This document shows positions 24,544 to 32,900 of a DNA stretch of 36,856 bases, one piece after another. The DNA lies in the IMG/VR virus record IMGVR_UViG_3300037106_000027, positions 1 to 36,856 of that record; one strand, 5' to 3'. The notes beneath the pieces were generated by a model. The model saw only the letters and a program-made list of their open reading frames with translations. It was not told where the DNA came from and did no database searches. Both the position numbers and the translations under genes were made by a program. The DNA is from a virus. Numbering within the stretch: position 1 is the stretch's first letter; each line of letters opens with the position of its first letter.

Positions 24544-25050
24544 ATGGGGATCACGGTCGCATCGCCGTTTCCGGCTTGGGCGCTGCCCCAAGTGTGGGCC
24601 TGGATCGAGTCGTTCCGAGACCGCGTGTGTGACGACTACGCCCCGAAGTCCCTGGATGAATTCCTGGCGGAGTGGGAACAACGGCAGCCACGGGAGCGGA
24701 GCTGGGCGGTCTACGAAGAAGACGAGATCGGCGGCGTGATCGCCGTGCAGACCGTCAACCCGGATGCGGCGCTGTGCCGCTGCTACTTCAAGCGGGCGGC
24801 CTGGTCGACGGCGGTGGTCGTGCCGGCGCTGCGGGCGGTCTACGCCGAGGTATTCCAGGGCTCCACGGTCAAGATCAGCCTGCCGGTGTTCGAGGACAAC
24901 TGGGATTTGCGGCGGCTGGCGCTGAACGCCGGCGCCGTCGAGGAGACGCCGAAGCATCGGCCTTTGCGCGACGCGACCAGGCGCGACGGGAAGTTGATCG
25001 GGGTTCGGATTCTATCGGTTTTCAAGGGGGTGAGCCATGGGGTTGCTTGA
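24544..25050 (+). CDS. GNAT-like protein at the internal-virion-protein locus
   Basis: 168 residues. ATG 24544 is preferred to TTG 24526 because GAGGGGGAT stands just before it. The pattern fits a GNAT acetyltransferase fold: an N-terminal helix with YAPKSLDEFLAEWEQRQ, strands RSWAVYEEDEIGGVIAVQ and AALCRCYFKRA, helix VVPALRAVYAEVFQ, strand TVKISLPVFEDN and a closing ALNAGAVEETPKH. The acetyl-CoA-binding loop (R/Q-x-x-G-x-G/A) is not evident, so it may be inactive. As I recall, T7 gp13 and relatives have a GNAT-like fold and sit at the same place in the gene order, which suggests a virion-assembly role. Overlaps the next gene by 14 bases. Confidence 0.6.
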   Translation: MGITVASPFPAWALPQVWAWIESFRDRVCDDYAPKSLDEFLAEWEQRQPRERSWAVYEEDEIGGVIAVQTVNPDAALCRCYFKRAAWSTAVVVPALRAVYAEVFQGSTVKISLPVFEDNWDLRRLALNAGAVEETPKHRPLRDATRRDGKLIGVRILSVFKGVSHGVA

Positions 25051-25681
25051 CACGTTGGGTTCGATCGGGGGGGCGATAGCGGCTCCTTTCACGGGGGGTC
25101 TGAGCTCCCTCTTGATGCCCGCGCTGGGTGCGGTGGCCGGCGGGTTGAATAACCGCAGCACCTTGTCGGCCGGGCAGAAGGCGGTCTCCGGCTCGCTGGA
25201 GGACCAGCTCAACTCGATCATGACCGACCCGAGCGCCGGGACGAATCCCATGCGCGTCGCCGGGCGGGCGCAGATCAATAGCCTGTACGCGGGCGCGCCG
25301 GACCAGATCGCGCGCCAGATGTACGCCCGCGGCTTCGGGGCCAGCGGCAAGGAGGGCAAGGCGGTGATTCAGTCCGACATGGCGCGGCGCGGCCAGATGT
25401 CGAACCTGGAATCGCAGCTCGCCGAGTACGCCCTGCAACGCCAGCTCGCGGCGATGAAGATCGCGCAGGGGTACGTCGAAAGGCCGGTGGGCGGGAACGT
25501 CGCCGGCGGCGCGATCTCGGGGGGACTCCAGACTCTCATGGCGATGATGACGGCCAAGGGCGGGGCCGGCGGCGGGGGCGGCGGGCTGACGGTGAACAAC
25601 CTGCCGACCTGGAACGGAAGCGCTGGGGGGCTGACGCCTTACCAGCTCTCCCCTGGCTACGGCGTGGACTACGGGGGGTAA
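25037..25681 (+). CDS. probable ejection/internal virion protein with Gly-rich amphipathic N-terminus
   Basis: 214 residues. The first 38 residues (GLLDTLGSIGGAIAAPFTGG, LSSLLMPALGAVAGGL) are a Gly/Ala-rich hydrophobic stretch able to insert in a membrane. This is common in podovirus internal proteins ejected before the DNA. The middle is helical (SGSLEDQLNSIMTDPSAGTN, NLESQLAEYALQRQLAAMKI), the C-terminus Gly-rich and low-complexity. Its position between the GNAT-like protein and the giant last protein corresponds to the T7 gp14-like slot. Exact family not recognised. Confidence 0.55.
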   Translation: MGLLDTLGSIGGAIAAPFTGGLSSLLMPALGAVAGGLNNRSTLSAGQKAVSGSLEDQLNSIMTDPSAGTNPMRVAGRAQINSLYAGAPDQIARQMYARGFGASGKEGKAVIQSDMARRGQMSNLESQLAEYALQRQLAAMKIAQGYVERPVGGNVAGGAISGGLQTLMAMMTAKGGAGGGGGGLTVNNLPTWNGSAGGLTPYQLSPGYGVDYGG

Positions 25682-25687
25682 ACCAAC

Positions 25688-26935
25688 ATGCCAACGAACA
25701 ACCCGATCATCGACGGGATCATGGACGGGCTCCTGATCCGCGAGCACATGGCGAAGATGACGCAGGACCAGGGCGACTACGAACACCGCATGGCGGCGGA
25801 CCAGCGCGCGCAGCAGGAGTTTGAGAACAACATCGTCCAGCAGCGATGGCAGCACCAGCACCAGCAGACTCAGGACCAGCTTCAGGACATCAACACGCGC
25901 CTGGCGCTGGGCACGAACCCGGGCCTGATCCAGGTGCAGCCAGGCGAGGACACGCGCACGGTGCAGTTGCCGCTCGACGAGACGATGCAGAAGGCCTACG
26001 GCGGCATCCCTGCGCTTTCGATGAGCGTGCCGATCGACAACACCGTCGAGTATGGCGGCCGGCGCTACGCCATGCGCAGCGCGGAGGAACTCGAAGCCGA
26101 CAAGATGCGCGATCTGAACGCGACCAGCGCGCTGAAGCTGAAAGACACACTGGCGGCGAAGAGCCTGGAGCAACAGATGAACCAGGTGTATGTGCCGGGC
26201 ATCGGCTACGTGGACAAGAGCGTCGCTCCGAGCTTCATCAACTCGGCGTCGCGGGAGAAGGAGGGCGCGGCGAACCGAACCAACGCCGTCACGGTCGCCA
26301 ACATCCGCGGCTCGGCGACGCGCGACACAGCGGCGCGCCGCGACCAGTTGACCCCCAGCGGGGTCGAGTCTGTCCAATCCAACATCCGTAGGGATTTGGC
26401 CGCTCAAGAGCGGGCCGAAGCGCCGCTGGAGCAACTGCGCCAGCGGATCAAAGCCAAGGGGGATGGTAAAGCACTCAACTACACGACCTTCGATAGAGAC
26501 GGCCTTCCGGCTACTGTCAGTCTCACGTCAGAGGAGGCCACACAACGGCTCGGGGAAGTGGAGAACTCGCTGGCCGGGATTCGCAAGAAGAAGGCGCAGA
26601 TCTACCAGCGCATGCTGAACCACGGCTTCATCACTAGCGACGACTACGAGCGCATGGTCGGCGATTTGGGTCTGCCACCCGAACAGAAGACGCCCTCGCC
26701 GGCTCCCCAGTCGCACGCGCCCACAGCCGCTCCCACGCCGGCGCCGACGCCTGCGCCGAAACCGGCGGCAGCTCCGGCGGCCAATCGCCCCGCCAGCGCC
26801 GCCTCAACCGCGAGGCCGCCGCAGGCTGCGCTCGACGCCATTCCGCCCGGGCAGACGGCGACGTTCCGCAATGGCCAGGTGTGGACGAAGAACGCCGCTG
26901 GCCAGGTTACCCAGATCCAACCGCAGGCCCAGTGA
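25688..26935 (+). CDS. probable internal virion protein, coiled-coil and Pro/Ala-rich
   Basis: 415 residues. Residues 20-70 are Gln/Arg-rich and helical (RMAADQRAQQEFENNIVQQR), followed by a conserved-looking beta part (RTVQLPLDETMQKAYGGIPA, NTVEYGGRRYAMRSAEELEA). Further helices run to about 330, with a domain around ERMVGDLGLPPEQK. Residues about 335-385 are a Pro/Ala linker. The end (AIPPGQTATFRNGQVWTKNA) is a small beta motif. The TGATG end couples it to the giant polyvalent protein. It fits the T7 gp15-like slot by position; no sequence signature proves this. Confidence 0.5.
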   Translation: MPTNNPIIDGIMDGLLIREHMAKMTQDQGDYEHRMAADQRAQQEFENNIVQQRWQHQHQQTQDQLQDINTRLALGTNPGLIQVQPGEDTRTVQLPLDETMQKAYGGIPALSMSVPIDNTVEYGGRRYAMRSAEELEADKMRDLNATSALKLKDTLAAKSLEQQMNQVYVPGIGYVDKSVAPSFINSASREKEGAANRTNAVTVANIRGSATRDTAARRDQLTPSGVESVQSNIRRDLAAQERAEAPLEQLRQRIKAKGDGKALNYTTFDRDGLPATVSLTSEEATQRLGEVENSLAGIRKKKAQIYQRMLNHGFITSDDYERMVGDLGLPPEQKTPSPAPQSHAPTAAPTPAPTPAPKPAAAPAANRPASAASTARPPQAALDAIPPGQTATFRNGQVWTKNAAGQVTQIQPQAQ

Positions 26936-29900
26936 TGCCGAGCGAATGGGACATCGTCGATGTGTCGAAGCCGCCCGCCAAGCCCGACCCTTGGGCGGTC
27001 GTCGCGATCTCCCCATCCGCCACGCCGGCACCGCCCGCCGCTGACTCGAGCCCCAACGTCCCCGGTGCCGAGAAGACCGGCCTGCCCGGTCTGCCCGCCA
27101 TGCCCGTCTCGGTGACCGAGGAGCCGACGCTCCTCGAGCGCATCGGCAACGTGTTCGGTAAGGGCGCGCAGAATGCTGCCGACTTTCTGCTGCAGAACGC
27201 CAAAATGGGCATTGCGCCAGGCGCGCCCGTCGCTGCTGCGGCCCCTCCGCCGGGAATTACCGCGAAGCAGGCGACGCAGGCGGCCAAGACCTACGAGACC
27301 CCGATGCTCCCGGTCTCCGAGTTACTCCCCGAGAGTCCCAACGACGGGAACGTGACTAAGTTCGCCAGGGGGGCGCTCCAAGGGGCCGAGGGGCTGACCA
27401 CTCCGGTCAACCTGGCGCTGATGGCGGCGCTCGGCGCGGCCGGAGCTACGGCCAGGGCGTCAGTTGAACCGGCAGTACAGCAAGGCTGGCATTTGGCCGA
27501 CGCGGCGCTTTCCGCCTACTTCTCGGGCCAGGCCGCGCACGGATTGTATGGTGCCGGCAAGGATGCCGTGGAAGCGGTCGGCAAGGGCGACTGGGGCAAG
27601 GCCGCGACCGACCTCGGTTTGGGCACGGTGGACGGTCTGATCGCCTACTTGGGAGCGCGCAATGCCTTCAAGAACGTGCAGGGCGCGGCGGAGATCGGCC
27701 GGACGCAGCGCATTCTCCAGGAGAACCTGAACCGGCGGGAGGCCGCGCGGCGTGCGGCTGAACCCAAGCCTGCCACGGAGTCGATTCCGCCTGCTTCCGG
27801 CGCAGTTCCCACCGCGACGCGGCTGCTGCCTCCTGGGGAAGCGCCCGAAGCCAAGCCGCCAGCGCCGCCGCCTGAACTGCCGGGAGGGAAGAAGCTGCTG
27901 GCCCCCGGAGAAGCGCCGCTGCCCGAACCGCCGCCTGAAGTGCCTGCCGGATGGCAGATCGTCAAGAGCGAGCCCGCGCCTGAAGTCGAGCCAGCGGCTC
28001 CTCGCTCGGGGAGCGCGTGGCCGCAGGGGATCGCGCCGCCCGTGGGCGTCGAGGTGTTCGACCGCGCGGCGGAGCTGGCCCGGAGCCGAGGCAGCATTTC
28101 GCCTATCGTGCTTCAGCGTGAGCTGGAGATTCCACAGCTCGAGGCTCAGGGACTCTTCCGCCGCCTCATTGGCCAGGGGGTCGTCGACCGGATTGGACGC
28201 ATCCCCGCGCCGCCGGAGGATTCCGGACCGGCAGCGGCCCCGCCCCAGAGTGGAGCAGCCAAGGGCGCGCCCGCGATCCAGCCGAAGCCCGACTCAGTCG
28301 ATTACTACGACCAGGCTGTCAGCCTGGCGCGCCAGAACGGCGCGATCAGCCGCACCGGTCTGCAGAACGCGTTCGGCCTGAACCGGGACGACGCGCAGTC
28401 GCTGCTCAGCCGGATGATCCAGGGCGTCAACGGCGAGCCGGGCGTGGTCTCGCCGAACGGTAGGTTGATCGCTCCGCAGAAACCCGCTGTTGCGCCGGGC
28501 GGCCAGCGGGAGCTGCCGCTTGTGGCGCAGGGACCGGCGCAGGCGAGCCCGGAGAGCCCGGTCGAGGCTCCTCCATCCCCCGAAGCTCCCCCGCTTCCGC
28601 CAGCGGCCCCGCAGCCGCCGCAAGCGACGCTCTACGACCGCGCCGTCGAGTTCGGCGCGAAGTACGGCAAGGTCAGCCAGGCCGGTCTGCGGCTGCACCT
28701 GGGCATTAGCGCCAGTCGCGCCGACTCGCTTCTGACGCAGTTGTCGCAAGCGGGAAAGATCGACCCGAACACCAAGAAGTGGATCGGCGGCAGGACCGCC
28801 CCCATCGGCAAGCCGGCTCCTCCGCAGATTCTCCCCATAGACAACCGCCCGCCCATGACCTCGGCCCAGCCGGGCGCGCCCGTGACTCCGCTCCCGGCGC
28901 CGGCGCCCGCGCCCGCGGGCGATTTCGAGGGCGCGGCCGACGATCTTCCGCCCGAGCGGGTGGGCCGCACGGAAGAGGTCAGCACGCCCGAGGGGACGAA
29001 GGCGCAGGCGCAATGGCGGGTCGTCGATCTCGCCCACGACAACCTGCTCACGTCGCACAGTTACGCCGGGGTGGAGAACCCGGAGTATCCGCAGGAGTAT
29101 CAGAACCGCGACCGCTCGCGCATCGCCAGCGAGACGCAGATCCGCGGCATCGCCGCCAACCCGGTTGCCAAGCGGCTCAGCCAAAACTACCTGACGAGCG
29201 AGGGCGCGCCGATCTACGCCAACCGCGACGGCCGGCGGACGGTCATCTCCGGAAACGGGCGGACGGAAGCGATCAAGCTGGCCTACAAGCAAGGCACCGC
29301 CGCGGGCTACCGCGCGGGCCTGCCCGAGGAGCTGACCGCCGCCGGGATCGATCCGAAGGTGCTCGAAGGAATACAGCAGCCGATGCTGTCCAGGGCGCTG
29401 GTCGGCAAGATGCCGCTCGGCCGCATCGCCCGGGAATCCAACGCGCCCAGCGTCGCCGAGCGCAGCCCGGTCGAGCTGGCGCGGGCGGATGCCAAGCGCC
29501 TCACCGGCGCGCTGATGGAAGCCTTCAAGCCAGGCGAGGACGGGCGGATCGTCACCACCGAAAACTGGCCCTTCATTCAAACCTTCTTCCGCGAGCTGCT
29601 CACCGCCGCGGAGCGGGGGAAGTACACGCTCGGCAACGGCGGCATCAACCAGGCCGGCATCGCGCGCATTCGCAACGCGGTTTTCGCCAAAGCCTACGGG
29701 GAGTCGGCCGCGCTCGAAAACGTGGCCGAGGATCCCGACGACAATGTGCGCAGCATCACCGCCGCCATGCTGCGCGCGGCTCCGTCGTTTGCGCGCGTGG
29801 GGGAAGGCGTCGCCGCGGGCACGCTCCACGATCTCAACATCGCGCCCGACGTTGCCGCCGCCGCCGGCAAACTGTCGAGCCTCCGCGCGCAGGGCACCAC

Positions 29901-32900
29901 GGTCGAGGACTACCTGAACCAGGAGGAGCTGTTCGCGCCCGAACTGTCCCCGCTGGGCCGCGAGATGCTTCGCGTCTTCGGCGTCCACAGCCGCAGCTCC
30001 GCCCGGCTGGCGGAGATTCTGACTAACTACGCCAGCGCCGTCGAGGCGCTCGGCAGCCCTCAGCAAGCCAGCTTGCTGGGTGATACAATTCCGACCAGGG
30101 CCGAAGTTCTCGAGGCGGCAGTCGAGGCCACCGAGGCGAGAGCCAAGCTCCTGGCTGAGCAGCGAAAGGCCAAGAAAGATGTACAGTCCCAAGCACGTAA
30201 CGACGCGGCCGGCAGTGGTGGCGAAGTTGGTGACGTTGATGGACAAGGTCCATCAGGGCCAGACCGCGCAGCAGATCCGGCAGGAGTTCGAGCAGGAGCA
30301 GAAGCTCCGCCAGTTCAATCCGCCCCCCGGCAGCAAGCCCCAGTAGCGCCGTCGCCCCGACCTCTAGAACCGCAGCAACCGCCCGCGGCTACGACTGCGG
30401 CCTGGCGAGCGGGTGCTTCGGCGTTGCCTATCGACGTTCAGGAGATTCGTGATTGGTTGCGGGACAACGAAGGGACCGGGAAGCCTGCGACCGTTGAGTA
30501 CGCGAGGCAGTACCTGGCTGGGGCGGACTCTCAGGCCCGGCCGATGCCGCAAGCCGAACCGGCGGCGCAGCCGAAGGCGGAGGCATCCGCACCTGCCCCG
30601 CGCTTGCCCCACGAGCTCGCCAGTGCGAAGCCGAACTATGCCTTCGGAGCGAAGGAGTTCGCCCTCGATTTCGAGAGCGACATCGACAAAGCGGCTTTCA
30701 TCGCCGCGCAGTTTAAGCCATCGAAGGCCGATGCGCAGTACGTTGGCTTCGTTCGCCAGGCGACGGGGCTGTCGACGCAAGCGGTTCGATCCGCCGGTGT
30801 GCGCGTGCGCTCGGCCATCAAGGAGTTGGCGCGTGACGCAGAACCGGGAGTGCTGCGCGTGCCGGACGTCTTGGGGCGGCGCCTGAAGCCACCAGGGGGC
30901 GAGACATTCTTCGCCCCGAAGTTGAAGGATGCCCGCGGCGCGCGAAGCCCGCAAGAGTACTTCGCCGCGGCCGACTCCCGATACGAGGCGTTGCTGCGGG
31001 ATCGACCTGGCCATATTTACGTGAACGCCCCGGCCCACGGGTTAATTGTGAGCGCGCTGCGCCACGCGGGCCTTCCCGCGCAGAACTTCGCCGGCCTCAC
31101 GCTGGGACCGGCGGATGCCAACTTGCTGTACCGCGCCCTCGGGGAGTTTGAACAGACCGAGCAGGAGCCCGGCGTCCGCGCCGCGATTGGTCAGATGCGC
31201 GCGGCCATGCGCCAGGCGGCTGGCGAGAGCAAGACTCTGACTTTCGTAAGGAGCGGCCCCGACGTCTCCGCCATGGAACGGCGGACCGCGCGGCGGGAGG
31301 AGGAATTCCATCGGCAACAAATTCTGCGCACGCGCGGGAAGGTGCTCGAAGGTCATGTCGACTCACAGCGCCTCAGTCAAAACCAAACGGTTCACAAAGG
31401 CCTGAGGGCCATAGAGCGTGACCGCCACGAGACCGGGCAGCGCGCTTATGTGGAACTGGCTGCGAGCTTGGCCAGCGGGCAGTGGGGAGATCTCGGGCTG
31501 ACGCGAGAGGAGGCCATCGATGCGCTCCACGCTTACATCGGCGAGATCGTCCGGCTCCACGGAGACCAGGCAGGAGGTATTATCAACCATGTCCACCCAG
31601 CAATCCGAAACGCTGTCCAGGAACGACTGGCGGCATCCGGACAACCTGCAACAGTGGCTGCGCGAACGCTACGGCGACGGCCAGGTCACGACGCCGGGCC
31701 AGGTAGCGGCGGACAATTTTACCGACCTCTTCGAGGCGTACCGGAGGGGCGGCCAGAAGACCTTCCGAGCCAAGTTCGATCAGATCTTTCCGCCCGAACA
31801 GCACCCGTAGAACACGCCGGGCCCGGAACTCTGGACCTATTCGGAGAAGAGGCCAACCAAACCAGCCGCGAAGCCGCCAAGAGCGATGCCGCCAAACTCG
31901 AAGCCGACCGGCTCACCGCCGAGTTCGGCAGCGCGCTGAATCGCAATAACCTCCGCAAGAAACTGAAGCCCGGCGAAAAGCCGCAACAGGGCGACCTGTT
32001 TGGAGGGATGCCGGAGAAACCCGCGCAGGGCAAGCTACTGTTTCAGAAGGGCGGGACTGGTCCGCACGGTCCGATCTTCACCGAGTTCCGGCATGACGCC
32101 GCCGGCGCGATCGCCAAGCTGCGCCAGGCGCAGAGCGGCGAAGCCGTGGCGGCGCTGCACCATCCCGCGGTCGGGGACATTGATCTGATTTGGGGCGAGA
32201 GCGGCACTAGTCCGGGAAACGGCTACGGACTGGCAAAGCTGGCGAAATGGCATCCGGAAATCCTGGACAACCTGCAGGAGACGCTGGACACGATGACCGC
32301 TGCGGCGCGCAACGAGAACACGGTTCAATTGGACAGCGCGACGCACCACGCTGTCGTCCGCAGAAATTGGAAAGGGAACCCTAAGACTTGGCTGCTAACG
32401 GCCTTCGAAAAGAAGCAGCCGTCACTAGCCGGAAGGACGATGGACATTTCCGGCACGCGAGAGGCGCGGCGGGATGACACAGCTCCCCCGCCGAGTGGCG
32501 GCACTTCCAGTATGGCCCCAACCGGAGAGGGCGGCAAGCGGGAAAAGACCTCAGATTTCTGGAAAGACGAGAGCGGCGAATTCGACCTGGCGAACCTGCG
32601 GGCAGGGCTGCGCGAGAAGTTCGGCGAAGCGGCGAACCAGGCCAACTACACCGGTCTGGGAGCCAAGGACATATTCCTACGCAACTTGTCGCAATTGGAG
32701 AAAACTAGCTCCGCGGGCCACGCCGCAGCGGTCCGTGCGGCCGCCAGCAAGGGACAAGTGGCAGCACTGCTGCGCGCCGCCGTTCCGCGCATCGAGGCGG
32801 CCATTGGCAAGCGCGGGCCGACGTGGACCGAGTTCAGAACGGCGTTGATCGAAAGCCGGCTGCGGGGGATCCGCGAGCGGTGGCGCGCCATGGCCGAGCA

